DNA of 64,000 nt, from assembly GCA_009917455.1 (NCBI GenBank), contig QZDS01000008.1:62001-126000 (forward strand), written 5' to 3'. A program made the position numbers and the translations under genes. Shown piece by piece: positions 36,266 to 45,176 of this stretch (position 1 is its first letter; every line of letters begins with the position of its first letter). The DNA comes from a bacterium 1xD8-48. GTDB lineage: Bacteria > Bacillota > Clostridia > Lachnospirales > Lachnospiraceae. The notes under the pieces are model-generated. The model worked only from the letters and a program-made list of their open reading frames with translations. It did no database searches and was not told the origin of the DNA.

Positions 36266-37381
36266 ATGCGGTGTAAAGAGAATATACGGATACTTAACAG
36301 TTTTATTGATAAGCTGCAGGATACGGAATCGGAACAGTTGTTTGACGCAAGATTTTCTTATTTTGTGAATCGGGATAAAGATGCATTTTACAGGCAACTG
36401 GATGAAGTTCTGTCATCCCGGGAGCAAAACTTTGGCTGTGGTTGGCTGGACAGATATTATGACCGTAATCCGGCAAACAGAGAGGTCGGCATTGTTATTT
36501 TTGGAGCGGGGGAAATGGGGAAATTAACCTGCCGTTCTTTGTTGTACAATAACAGAAAGGTGGACTGTATTTGCGATAATAATGAAAGTTTAGATGGTCT
36601 GTCGTATAGAGACATACCAATTCTGGGGTTCGCGAATGTATGCCGGAATTTCAAAAAGGATGTAGTGATTGTGGCGGTATCGCCTAAATATCAGATTGAA
36701 ATATATCATCAGCTGATAACAGCGGGATTTCATGAATCCAAAATTGTAATGTCCGATTACGGCGGAGGGGGATTATACTGCGATATATCAGGTCAGTATT
36801 TTGACCTTCCGGCAATAGTACCAAATAAAGAGGGAGAATATTTTGTAGATGCAGGCTGCTTTAACGGAGAAACTTCCAGGCAGTGTAAAGACTGGTGCGC
36901 GGGAAAGCTTAAGATGGTATATGCGTTCGAGCCGGATGCAAGGAATTATCATTTTTGTCAAAAAAATCTTTCTGAACTTGGATGCGAATTTGAGCTGTAT
37001 GAGTCTGCAGTTTGGAGTGATAATACGATATTAAAATTTAAGGAAGATACAGGAGCTGGCTGGGGCTCTTTTGTCGATATGACGGGAGAAGTAAGTATAA
37101 AGGCGGACAGTATTGACAATAAACTGAAAGGGAGGAAAGCTACTTATATCAAGATGGATGTGGAAGGAAGCGAGTTGGAGGCACTAAAGGGAAGTATCGA
37201 AACGATAAAAAAGTATCGTCCTAAGCTGGCAATTTCTCTGTATCATAAGCCAGAAGATGTTATTGAAATCCCTGTCTTTTTGGAAAAACTGGATTTGGGA
37301 TATAAGTATTACCTTCGGCATTATCAGACCAGAATGGAAGAAACAGTTTTATATTCAGTACCAGAACTGAAACAGCCGTGA
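36266..37381 (+). CDS. FkbM-family methyltransferase with internal Rossmann-like domain
   Basis: About 371 residues. A helical lead of some 70 residues is followed by the recurring domain (GIVIFGAGEMGKLTCRSL, CDNNES, VVIVAVSPKYQIEI), then an FkbM methyltransferase: YFVDAGCFNGETSRQ, VYAFEPDARNYHF and IKMDVEGSELEALKG. In the second domain the usual GANIG loop is GCFNG, a variant seen in other family members. ATG 36266 is chosen for its AAGGGA seven bases upstream; the ATG at 36248 would place the site inside the gene. Confidence 0.78.
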   Translation: MRCKENIRILNSFIDKLQDTESEQLFDARFSYFVNRDKDAFYRQLDEVLSSREQNFGCGWLDRYYDRNPANREVGIVIFGAGEMGKLTCRSLLYNNRKVDCICDNNESLDGLSYRDIPILGFANVCRNFKKDVVIVAVSPKYQIEIYHQLITAGFHESKIVMSDYGGGGLYCDISGQYFDLPAIVPNKEGEYFVDAGCFNGETSRQCKDWCAGKLKMVYAFEPDARNYHFCQKNLSELGCEFELYESAVWSDNTILKFKEDTGAGWGSFVDMTGEVSIKADSIDNKLKGRKATYIKMDVEGSELEALKGSIETIKKYRPKLAISLYHKPEDVIEIPVFLEKLDLGYKYYLRHYQTRMEETVLYSVPELKQP

Positions 37382-37439
37382 TGTAGAAACCGTAAAATAA
37401 TTTGGAATTTGGTTGTAGTTAGTGATTGAGGAAAAATCA

Positions 37440-38591
37440 ATGAAACTAAGCATCATCGTACCAATCTATAACACAGAATTATATTTAACAGCCTGCCTTA
37501 ACAGCCTCACAGCCCAGACCTGCCCCGATATGGAGATTCTTCTCATAGACGACGGCTCTACTGACGGTTCCGCTCAGATATGTCAGGAATTTGCAGGCAA
37601 AGACAAGCGTATCACCTATATAAGACAGGAAAATAAAGGATTAATCGGAGCAAGACGCACGGGAGCCGAACATGCAACCGGCGAATTTCTTATGTATGTA
37701 GATTCAGACGACTGGATTGACTGCGGCATGGCGGAGTTTCTGGTTCGGAAAATCGGAGATGCGGATATGGCCACAACGGGAGTTCACTACGAGACCGGCC
37801 CGGGGATGGTGGTAGAATATCTTGACCGGTATCCGGAGGGAGAGTACAAAGGAGCGGATAAGGAATGTCTGTTGAAAACGATGCTGTACGATACGGAATC
37901 GGATAGCTTACAGCGTCTGACTCCGTGGATTTGGAACAAGCTGTACAGGACGGAAATAGTCAGACAGGTCTACAGGAATCTGGAGGCAGATAATGATTTT
38001 GCGGAGGATGCTGCGTTTTTATATAATTACCTTATAGTCAGCGGCAGTGTAAGAATATGCCATAAATGCTTTTATCATTACCGTTACCGCACGGATTCTA
38101 TGTTCCACGGCGGAAATCCCCATATGCTGTCCGATATTAATAAGGCGTATCTTGCGGTCGCTTCCGGTTTTGAGAAGCATCCTCTGCGTGACAGCCTGAT
38201 GGCGCAGCTTCAGCGCTGGGTATCAGTGGCGGCGGTAATGGCCGTAAACGGGAGAATGGGTTTTGCATCAGAGATACAGATTCCTGAATTTATGTTGGAT
38301 ACGGACGGACTGAAAGGGAAAAGAATTGTCCTTTACGGCGCGGGGAAAGCCGGGAGGGATTATTTCCGACAGCTTACCAAAATGGGATATAATGTGGTTT
38401 TATGGGTGGACAGCAACAGCTTGGAAACAGGGATTGTAAAAAAGCCGCATACAATTTTGGAAACGGATTACGATATCATTCTGTTAGCCGTAAGCCGTCC
38501 GGAATATGTGGAGAGCATAAAGCAGTCATTGAGAGGAATAGGCGTTGGGGAAGATAAGCTGGTGTGGAAAGAGCCGGTCAGAGCTTTATAG
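37440..38591 (+). CDS. GT2 glycosyltransferase with C-terminal Rossmann-like domain
   Basis: About 383 residues, with LSIIVPIYNTELYLTACLNSL, LIDDGSTDGSA and MYVDSDDWIDCGM in the GT-A domain, and a terminal small domain (RIVLYGAGKAGRDYFRQL, WVDSNS, IILLAVSRPEYVESI). It is closely related in layout to the gene at 31987. ATG 37440 follows GAGG at 37428-37431 and is preferred to GTG 37422. Base composition is clearly more GC-rich than in the first 30 kb. A separate promoter for the next gene lies just past its stop. Confidence 0.8.
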   Translation: MKLSIIVPIYNTELYLTACLNSLTAQTCPDMEILLIDDGSTDGSAQICQEFAGKDKRITYIRQENKGLIGARRTGAEHATGEFLMYVDSDDWIDCGMAEFLVRKIGDADMATTGVHYETGPGMVVEYLDRYPEGEYKGADKECLLKTMLYDTESDSLQRLTPWIWNKLYRTEIVRQVYRNLEADNDFAEDAAFLYNYLIVSGSVRICHKCFYHYRYRTDSMFHGGNPHMLSDINKAYLAVASGFEKHPLRDSLMAQLQRWVSVAAVMAVNGRMGFASEIQIPEFMLDTDGLKGKRIVLYGAGKAGRDYFRQLTKMGYNVVLWVDSNSLETGIVKKPHTILETDYDIILLAVSRPEYVESIKQSLRGIGVGEDKLVWKEPVRAL

Positions 38592-38595
38592 GATA

Positions 38596-38624
38596 TTGAA
38601 ACCAAAGACATTTCATAGTATACT
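38596..38624 (+). promoter_or_regulatory. Sigma-A-type promoter of the Rpn-family gene
   Basis: TTGAAA at 38596-38601 and TATACT at 38619-38624 are separated by 17 bases, close to the sigma-A consensus. It lies in the 62-bp gap before the Rpn gene, which suggests that this gene is transcribed on its own and not only as part of the glycan operon. Confidence 0.5.
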
Positions 38625-38653
38625 AAAGTCAGCAAGAATAAGAGAATTTAAGG

Positions 38654-39685
38654 ATGGCAAAGAAAACACAGGTATTAAAACCGGACACGGTGCTGAAGAA
38701 TTACTGGAGTGACAATGAGCAGTTCGCCGATATCTTCAATGCGGTGTTGTTTGAAGGAAACCGGGTTATCAGGCCGGAGGAACTGGAGGATGTGGATACA
38801 GAGGAATCCTCGGTATTGGAACACAAAGGTTATGCGGAAAGCATCAAAGCGTCCAGGGACAATATAAAGGTGAGCAAAAAATCTACGGCATATGGTGTGG
38901 AACTTGTGATGTTAGGGATGGAACATCAGGAGCATATTCATTATGCAATGCCCATGCGGGTCATGGGATACGACTATGGTGCATATAAAAAGCAGTATGA
39001 CAGTAATACTAAAAAGTATCAGACATCCAAGGGAATGGAGGAGGATGAATACCTGTCAGGGATGAAAAAGACAGACAGGTTTATACCGGTCATTACAATG
39101 GTTGTCTACTACGGTGAAAAGCCATGGGACGGGGCAGTCTCGCTTCATGGGATGCTGGATATCCCTGAAGGGATGAAAGCGTTTGTGAATGACTACAGGA
39201 TTCTGCTTGTGGAGGCAAGGGAGAATAACCTGACATTCCATAATGTAAATAATACAGATTTTTTTAACATGCTGGAAGTAATTCTTGACAGGAATTTATC
39301 AAGGAATGAGGCCAAGGAAAAAGCTATAGACTATGCGAGAGAACATCATGTGGATAAATCTGTAATTATGACAGTGGCAGGAGCGACAAACTGTAAGATT
39401 GATTACAACGCATTATCCGGGAAAGGAGACTTTGATATGTGTACTTTGTTTGATGAAATTGCAAGAGAGAGCGAAGCAAAGGGTGAAGCAAGAGGTGAAG
39501 CAAGAGGTGAAGCAAGAGGTGAAGCAAGAGGTGAAGTGAAAGGCAGGGCAATAGAGATTGTTGAAACAGGATTTGAGTTTGGGCTTTCTGAAAATGATAT
39601 TTTGGAAAGATTACAGAGAAAATTAAATGTGTCGTTGCAGACAGCGCAGGAATATATCAGGATGTTTGGGAAACAGACAGTATAA
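38654..39685 (+). CDS. Rpn-family recombination-promoting nuclease/putative transposase
   Basis: A 343-residue protein of the Rpn/PD-(D/E)XK putative transposase type: the N-terminal region includes FADIFNAVLFEGNRVIRPEEL, then YGVELVMLGMEHQEHIHYAMPMRVMGYD and VITMVVYYGEKPWDG. Near residues 273-298 a Gly-Glu-Ala-Arg repeat encoded by a 12-bp tandem tract precedes a short C-terminal helix region. Such genes are multicopy in Lachnospiraceae and act as DNA nucleases rather than as true insertion sequences; no terminal inverted repeats are seen. It is the only non-glycan gene inside the island and probably an insertion. Confidence 0.78.
   Translation: MAKKTQVLKPDTVLKNYWSDNEQFADIFNAVLFEGNRVIRPEELEDVDTEESSVLEHKGYAESIKASRDNIKVSKKSTAYGVELVMLGMEHQEHIHYAMPMRVMGYDYGAYKKQYDSNTKKYQTSKGMEEDEYLSGMKKTDRFIPVITMVVYYGEKPWDGAVSLHGMLDIPEGMKAFVNDYRILLVEARENNLTFHNVNNTDFFNMLEVILDRNLSRNEAKEKAIDYAREHHVDKSVIMTVAGATNCKIDYNALSGKGDFDMCTLFDEIARESEAKGEARGEARGEARGEARGEVKGRAIEIVETGFEFGLSENDILERLQRKLNVSLQTAQEYIRMFGKQTV
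39473..39544 (+). repeat. 12-bp tandem repeat inside the Rpn gene
   Basis: Four perfect copies of GAAGCAAGAGGT (39485-39532) are flanked by one degenerate copy on each side (39473-39484 and 39533-39544). Each unit encodes Glu-Ala-Arg-Gly, so changes in copy number would lengthen or shorten a charged linker without shifting the frame. Confidence 0.9.
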
Positions 39686-39770
39686 CAGATTGAAGGTAAA
39701 GATATTGTGGATGAATCCCCCGGAAATGGGGGATTTTGTATTCCAGAGGGAGGCAGGAGGAAAGAAAAAT

Positions 39771-40796
39771 ATGAAGGCATTAATTTTTGGCGCAGGGGAG
39801 GCAACGAGGAGCTTTTTACATCTTGCTCCGGCGGCACGCAGGATTGAAGTGACAGGGATTGTTGATAACGACAGTTCTAAATGGGGGAAGACTTTTGAGG
39901 GATATACGGTGGAATCGCCGGAAGTAATAAAGAATGGCGGCTGGGATAAGATTATCATCACGCCGTTAGCGCATCCTGTTATCAGAGAACAGTTGGAAGG
40001 GGAATACGGCATAGCCGGAGAAAAAATAATCAGACCGGGAGATTTGATTGTTCCGGGGGAAGCAAATCTGGGTACGGTGCGTCTTAACTGCGATTATGAC
40101 GAATGCTATGAAGTGAGCGAACTGTTGCCGGATAAGGTAATCTGCGCTAACCGAATGGAGGAATTTTATCTGAAGAAAAGCCACAGAATTATGAATAAAT
40201 GGTGGCACTATTTTGAGATATATGAGACTTTTCTGAACAGGTACGCGAATAGTGAAGTCAGATTTCTTGAGATTGGCGTGTTCCGCGGAGGTTCCATGCA
40301 GATGTGGCGGGATTATTTCGGGGAGAAGGCAACGATTGTTGGAATTGATATTGACGAAAACTGCCGACAGTATGAGGAAGGAAATGTACATATCTGCATT
40401 GGGTCACAGGCAGATGCGGCTTTTCTTAAGGAGGTTTCCGAAAAGTGGGGGCCTTTTGATGTGGTTCTGGATGACGGGAGCCATATTATGGAGCATCAGA
40501 CAATTACTTTTGAGGCGCTTTTCCCGTTGCTGAAAGAGGGCGGCGTATACATGTGCGAGGACTGTCACTGCTGTTATTCCGCCAGACATGGTGGGGGATA
40601 CCTGAAAAAGGAATCCTTTATGGAATACTGTAAAAACTTTTTAGACTGCGTGAACAGCCAGTTTGTCGGGCTGGAGAATGCCAGACAGATGCCCTCTTAT
40701 GCAGAGTTTATAAAAGCGTGTCATTTCTATGATTCAATGGTGGTTGTAGAGAAAAAGCGCAGAGGGTATTCGTTCCTCACAGAGTTTGCGCAGTAG
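39771..40796 (+). CDS. SAM-dependent methyltransferase (CmcI/macrocin-type) with N-terminal Rossmann-like domain
   Basis: A 341-residue protein starting at ATG 39771 with AGGAGG upstream (an open frame reaches back to 39627 inside the Rpn gene). Residues 1-90 are the recurring domain (KALIFGAGEATRSFL, VDNDSS, IIITPLAHPVI). The second half has RFLEIGVFRGGSMQMWRDYF, IVGIDIDE, DVVLDDGSHIMEHQ and GGVYMCEDCHCCY, a metal-dependent class I O-methyltransferase pattern of the CmcI/TylF group that acts on sugars in macrolide and cephamycin pathways. Here it likely O-methylates a glycan residue. Confidence 0.75.
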   Translation: MKALIFGAGEATRSFLHLAPAARRIEVTGIVDNDSSKWGKTFEGYTVESPEVIKNGGWDKIIITPLAHPVIREQLEGEYGIAGEKIIRPGDLIVPGEANLGTVRLNCDYDECYEVSELLPDKVICANRMEEFYLKKSHRIMNKWWHYFEIYETFLNRYANSEVRFLEIGVFRGGSMQMWRDYFGEKATIVGIDIDENCRQYEEGNVHICIGSQADAAFLKEVSEKWGPFDVVLDDGSHIMEHQTITFEALFPLLKEGGVYMCEDCHCCYSARHGGGYLKKESFMEYCKNFLDCVNSQFVGLENARQMPSYAEFIKACHFYDSMVVVEKKRRGYSFLTEFAQ

Positions 40797-40807
40797 GGGT
40801 AAGAGGG

Positions 40808-42235
40808 ATGAAGTATCTCATTTTCGGCACAGGCGACTACTACAATCGCTACAAAAAATGGTTTGACAAAGACAGCGTCCTCGCCCTGCTTGACAACTCG
40901 TCCCAAAAGCAAAATACTTTTATAGACGGAATTGAAGTGCTCTCTCCCGCCCGGGGCGTGCAGCTTCCCTATGACGCCGTCATTATTCTGAGTTTTTACG
41001 TGAAGTCAATGAAGGAGCAGCTGCTTGGGCTGGGCGTACCCGATGACAAAATTTATCATTTTTATGATTTACATAAACTAATCAAACCGGAAGCGCGCAG
41101 CAGGCCGGTGAGGTATTTCGGTAAAGCCTTTGAACTTATCAGGGACGGGGAATGCAAAAATAAAATTCTGTTGTTATCTCAGGATTTAACTTTTGGAGGA
41201 CCGTCTCTTGCCCTTTTTCAGGGAGCAGTGGTTCTGAAAGCGCATGGATATGACGTTGTATATGGTTCCATGATGGACGGTCCTTTGAGGGAGAAAATAG
41301 AGGAAGCGTGTATTCCGGTGGTGGTGGATGAGAATCTGCAGGTAGGGACAATGGAGGACTGCGGATGGCTATCCGGTTTTTCTCTAATCGTATGCAATAC
41401 AATCAATTTTCACGTTTTTCTTTCAAAGCGGAATACGGACATTCCCGCGATATGGTGGCTCCATGATTCTCTCTTTTTTTATGATGGGGTTGATAAGGCG
41501 CTTTTGCAGGAGATTGACCAGAGAAACCTTCGCGTCGTTTCGGTGGGGCCGGTTCCCCGGCAGGCAATACAGTCGTTTTTGCCGGATTTGGAGGTGGGAA
41601 CGCTGAATTACGGGGTATTGGACGCGGCACAGGATAATCGGCGGCTCCGTGAAAAGAGGGATAAGGTCTGCTTTTTGACGATTGGGTATATTGAAAACCG
41701 CAAGGGACAGGACATTTTAATTCAGGCAATCAGGATGCTGCCGGAAGAAGACAGGAAGAAAGCGGAATTTTATCTTGTGGGTCAGGATTCCTCTCTGATG
41801 GCGCAGCAGTTAAAGGAAGAAACCGCCGATTGGGATAACATATTTTTTACAGGTACGGTAGACCGGGAAGAAATCCACAGACTCCTGACGAAGGGAGACG
41901 TTTTAATCTGTCCTTCAAGGGAGGATCCGATGCCCACGGTGGCGGCGGAGGCAATGATGCATGGCCTTCCCTGTATTTTGTCTGATGCGGCGGGAACGGC
42001 GGAATATATTTGTGACGGGAGGGATGGGTTTGTTTTTCCCTGTCAGAATGCTTCGAAGCTGGCGGAAAAGATTGGCTGGTGCATTAATCATTGTGATTGT
42101 CTTTATTCGATGGGGGCGGAAGCGAGGAAGATATATGTATCCCGCTTTTCATCGGACGTATTTGAGAGGGAACTAGTGAAACTTACAGACGCATGCCTGA
42201 ATCCCGCGCATAACGGGGCAGAGAGGGATTTTTAA
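40808..42235 (+). CDS. GT4 glycosyltransferase with N-terminal Rossmann-like domain
   Basis: The 475-residue protein opens with the recurring small domain (KYLIFGTGDYYNRYKKWF, LLDNSSQ, VIILSFYVKSMKEQL; residues 1-95). A GT-B enzyme follows: LLSQDLTFGGPSLALFQGA, LTIGYIENRKGQDILIQAI and the donor-site EDPMPTVAAEAMMHGLPCILSD. Activity appears intact. It starts 12 bases after the previous stop. Its GC content is near that of the downstream housekeeping genes, unlike the AT-rich first part of the island. Confidence 0.8.
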   Translation: MKYLIFGTGDYYNRYKKWFDKDSVLALLDNSSQKQNTFIDGIEVLSPARGVQLPYDAVIILSFYVKSMKEQLLGLGVPDDKIYHFYDLHKLIKPEARSRPVRYFGKAFELIRDGECKNKILLLSQDLTFGGPSLALFQGAVVLKAHGYDVVYGSMMDGPLREKIEEACIPVVVDENLQVGTMEDCGWLSGFSLIVCNTINFHVFLSKRNTDIPAIWWLHDSLFFYDGVDKALLQEIDQRNLRVVSVGPVPRQAIQSFLPDLEVGTLNYGVLDAAQDNRRLREKRDKVCFLTIGYIENRKGQDILIQAIRMLPEEDRKKAEFYLVGQDSSLMAQQLKEETADWDNIFFTGTVDREEIHRLLTKGDVLICPSREDPMPTVAAEAMMHGLPCILSDAAGTAEYICDGRDGFVFPCQNASKLAEKIGWCINHCDCLYSMGAEARKIYVSRFSSDVFERELVKLTDACLNPAHNGAERDF

Positions 42236-42272
42236 TGAGCGGCGCAGGTATCGTCTGGGAAAGCAGGAGACG

Positions 42273-44363
42273 GTGGCAGGCTTAGGAGAAATTTTCAGGC
42301 AGTATCAGAATAATTCCATCGCGCTGTATGGTCTGGGCGTGGAAACGGAAAAGGCTCTGCGGGAGCTTGACGGCGAATTTCATATTGTGGGGCTGCTGGA
42401 CAGCTTTCGGGAGGACGGGACTTGCTATGGAAAGCAGATAATCTCTCTGCCGCAATGTATCCGTTTACAGGTAAAACTGATTATTGTGGTGGCAAGGCCC
42501 GGCTCATGCAGGGCAATTGCGAAAAGAATCGGAAAATTCTGCATGGAAAATCAGATAGCCCTGATTGATGTGCGAGGGAAGGACCTGGGTGCACAGAACA
42601 GGGAGGCTTATGATTTTGCAGGTGTGGACGGAGTGACGAAAGCGCAGATAAGAGAGCTTATCGCTGACAATGATGCTGTAAGTTTTGATTTATTTGATAC
42701 ACTTGTTATGAGGAGGGCGCTTTTTGACACGGATGTCATTGAACTGACAGAACGCAGGCTGAAAGAAAAGGGAATCTGTATTGAGGATTTTTGCAGTAAA
42801 AGGCAGCAGGCGGAGAAGGAATTGTCAAAGGATGCCGCGCCGACTCTGGAGGAAATCTACCGGTTTGTGTTGGAGAAAGCTCAGGGAGTATATAATGTTA
42901 CGGCGAAGGAGCTGGCGGATTTTGAGTGGGCGGTAGATTATGAATTGCTTGTACCGCGAGGGGAAATGACCGGACTGCTGTCGGAAATTATCAGCAGCGG
43001 TAAAAAGGTTTACATTGTTTCGGATACCTATTACAGCAGGCGGCAGCTGGAAAAAATGCTGGATAAGTGCGGCGTCAGGGAGTATACTGATATTCTGGAT
43101 TCCAGTGAATATAAGACAGGTAAGCGGCAGAAGCTGTTTGAAGAACTGAGAGGTATCACAGGAGAGCAGAGGTGCCTGCATATCGGCGACGACATGGAGG
43201 CCGATATCGAGGCTGCGAAAAGGCACGGATTTGATGCGTGCCAGGTTTACAGCGGACTGGATTTGCTGGAAAAGACCGGGTATCTTGGCATGTGGGAGCA
43301 CACAGAGAGCTTGTCGTCCCGTATAAAAATCGGGTTATTTGCAGCCAGGATGTTTAACAGCCCGTTTATGTTTGAAAGGCAGGATAGAAAGCTCTGCGTC
43401 AGAGAAAGCTATGATATGGGGTATCTGTTTATGGCTCCTGTGATAGCTGATTTTGTTGTCTGGTTCCGTCATAAGGTGCAGGAGGAAAAGCTGGATAACG
43501 TCTGGTTTGGCGCAAGGGACGGTTATCTGATAAAGCGGCTTTATGATATGCCTGGCGGCGATGCGCATTCTGTCTATTTCCTTACGTCAAGAATGGCGGC
43601 CATAAGGGCGGGCATGGAGGATGAAAAGGATATTGAATATGTGGCTGAAATGAAATTCAGCGGTACGCTGCAGCAACAGTTAAAGGAGCGGTTCGGTCTG
43701 TCGGTGGAAGAAAAAGACGGGACAGAAAAATTGCCGGCAGGTACAGTTACAGAAGAAAAGTCTTTGGTGGATTATTCCCGTGTGATTTGGGAGAAATCCC
43801 GGGAATATAAAAGGAATTATCGCAGGTATCTGCAGACGCTGCCTTTAGCGGAGGGGGATATTGCGTTTTTTGATTTTGTGGCCAAAGGAACAAGCCAGAT
43901 GTATATTGGCAGACTGGTGGAAAATCATTTAAAGGGATTGTATTTTCTTCAGCTTGAAAAGGACAATATGCAGGATAAAAATCTTGATATTACGGCATTT
44001 TATGAAAGCAGAGAAGCGGCCGGGAGCGTCATTTATGAAAATTATTATATATTAGAAACGGTACTGACATCAGAGGAGCCGTCCGTCACAGGGTTTGATG
44101 AAGATGGAAAGGCCGTTTTTGCGCGCGAAACACGAACGGAGCGGGATATCGGTTGTATAAAAAGAATGCAGGATGGAATTACAGATTATTTCAGGTCATA
44201 TATTCAAATATGCCCGGCGTCGGAGATAAACGTGGATAAACGTCTGGACGAAATTTTTCTGGAATTGATACACAAATTTAAAATACTGGATAAGGATTTT
44301 TTAAATTTGAAGGTGGAAGACCCTTTTTTTAACAGAATGACAGATATCACAGACTTGATATAA
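42273..44363 (+). CDS. Large HAD-superfamily protein (COG5610-like) with N-terminal Rossmann-like domain
   Basis: A 696-residue protein. Residues 1-105 are a version of the recurring domain (SIALYGLGVETEKALREL, LLDSF, LIIVVARPG). Residues 135-330 form a HAD phosphohydrolase: motif I SFDLFDTLV with Asp139 and Asp142, motif II IVSDTYYS, and HIGDDMEADI. The C-terminal half contains DNVWFGARDGYLIKRLY and YFLTSRMAAIRAG, which I associate with large COG5610-type HAD proteins of capsule and glycan loci, function unknown. The start is uncertain: GTG 42273 has AGGAG only three bases away, while ATG 42235 is in another frame. It abuts the epimerase gene at 44363. Confidence 0.62.
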   Translation: MAGLGEIFRQYQNNSIALYGLGVETEKALRELDGEFHIVGLLDSFREDGTCYGKQIISLPQCIRLQVKLIIVVARPGSCRAIAKRIGKFCMENQIALIDVRGKDLGAQNREAYDFAGVDGVTKAQIRELIADNDAVSFDLFDTLVMRRALFDTDVIELTERRLKEKGICIEDFCSKRQQAEKELSKDAAPTLEEIYRFVLEKAQGVYNVTAKELADFEWAVDYELLVPRGEMTGLLSEIISSGKKVYIVSDTYYSRRQLEKMLDKCGVREYTDILDSSEYKTGKRQKLFEELRGITGEQRCLHIGDDMEADIEAAKRHGFDACQVYSGLDLLEKTGYLGMWEHTESLSSRIKIGLFAARMFNSPFMFERQDRKLCVRESYDMGYLFMAPVIADFVVWFRHKVQEEKLDNVWFGARDGYLIKRLYDMPGGDAHSVYFLTSRMAAIRAGMEDEKDIEYVAEMKFSGTLQQQLKERFGLSVEEKDGTEKLPAGTVTEEKSLVDYSRVIWEKSREYKRNYRRYLQTLPLAEGDIAFFDFVAKGTSQMYIGRLVENHLKGLYFLQLEKDNMQDKNLDITAFYESREAAGSVIYENYYILETVLTSEEPSVTGFDEDGKAVFARETRTERDIGCIKRMQDGITDYFRSYIQICPASEINVDKRLDEIFLELIHKFKILDKDFLNLKVEDPFFNRMTDITDLI

Positions 44364-44422
44364 TGGCGGTCTGCGTACCGAAAGGGCGGAGACGGAACAG
44401 AGCAAAGATAAGAGGTGTGGCA

Positions 44423-45085
44423 ATGAACTTTAGTTTAATGGCATCCATGATGTGTGCCAATTACGGAAATCTGGAGCGGGAAGTAAGAGAATTAGAGGAA
44501 GGCGGTATTGATTCCTTCCATATAGATATTATGGACGGGCGGTATGTGCCGAACTATGCCATGTCTTTGAACGATATGCGCTATATCGCGTCGGCGGCAG
44601 CAAAGCCTCTGGACGTGCATCTGATGGTGGAGCATCCCAACAACACCATCGAGATTTTCATCAGCTCTCTGCGCAAGGGGGACACCATTTATATTCACCC
44701 GGAAGCGGAGTACCATCCCTCCACCACCCTGCAGAAGGTGATTAACGCGGGGCTGACACCGGGAATCGCCATCAATCCGGGAACCAGTGTGGAGACGGTG
44801 ATGGAGCTTTTGCGCATTGTAAAAAAGGTGCTTGTGATGACGGTAAATCCCGGCAACGCGGGGCAGATGTTCATGCCCTATGTGGGGAAGAAAATTACAA
44901 AGCTTCTTTCGCTTAAGGATGAAATGCACTTTGAGCTTTACTGGGACGGGGCCTGCAGCGCGGATAAGATACTGGAGTTTGCCCCTAAAGGGGTGGACGG
45001 CTTTGTGCTGGGTTCCTCCCTGCTTTTCGGGAAGAAGAAGCCTTATGGGGAGATTTTAAGCGGGATACGGGGGCTCAGGTTCTGA
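44423..45085 (+). CDS. Ribulose-phosphate 3-epimerase family protein
   Basis: About 220 residues with the family landmarks FHIDIMDGRYVPNY (His33, Asp35, Asp38), LDVHLMVEHP and VLVMTVNPGNAG of the (beta/alpha)8 epimerases. The enzyme interconverts ribulose-5-phosphate and xylulose-5-phosphate, or related ketose phosphates such as allulose-6-phosphate. ATG 44423 with AGAGG upstream is preferred over ATG 44363, which overlaps the HAD gene. Followed by TarI- and TarJ-like genes, it probably supplies ribulose-5-phosphate for CDP-ribitol synthesis. Whether it is also the housekeeping Rpe cannot be said. Confidence 0.8.
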   Translation: MNFSLMASMMCANYGNLEREVRELEEGGIDSFHIDIMDGRYVPNYAMSLNDMRYIASAAAKPLDVHLMVEHPNNTIEIFISSLRKGDTIYIHPEAEYHPSTTLQKVINAGLTPGIAINPGTSVETVMELLRIVKKVLVMTVNPGNAGQMFMPYVGKKITKLLSLKDEMHFELYWDGACSADKILEFAPKGVDGFVLGSSLLFGKKKPYGEILSGIRGLRF

Positions 45086-45176
45086 CGGCAGGCCGGAAAC
45101 CGTTTTGACATGACCGGCAGAATCCGGCAAAAGAATGGCTTTGCCTGTATATTTAATTGTAAGAAAAGGGGAAATT

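Noticed and set aside
39473..39544. CRISPR-like array
   Set aside because: The units are 12 bp, directly abutting, without spacers, and lie inside a reading frame.
39366..39551. Minus-strand Leu/His-rich repeat protein
   Set aside because: It is the antisense reading of the 12-bp repeat in the Rpn gene, with no ribosome binding site.
38654..39685. Insertion sequence with transposase
   Set aside because: The product is of the Rpn nuclease type; no terminal inverted repeats or target duplication could be found on either side.
42235..42285. Short 16-codon gene before the HAD gene
   Set aside because: It begins on the stop codon of the previous gene, lacks its own site and ends inside the HAD frame; most likely chance.
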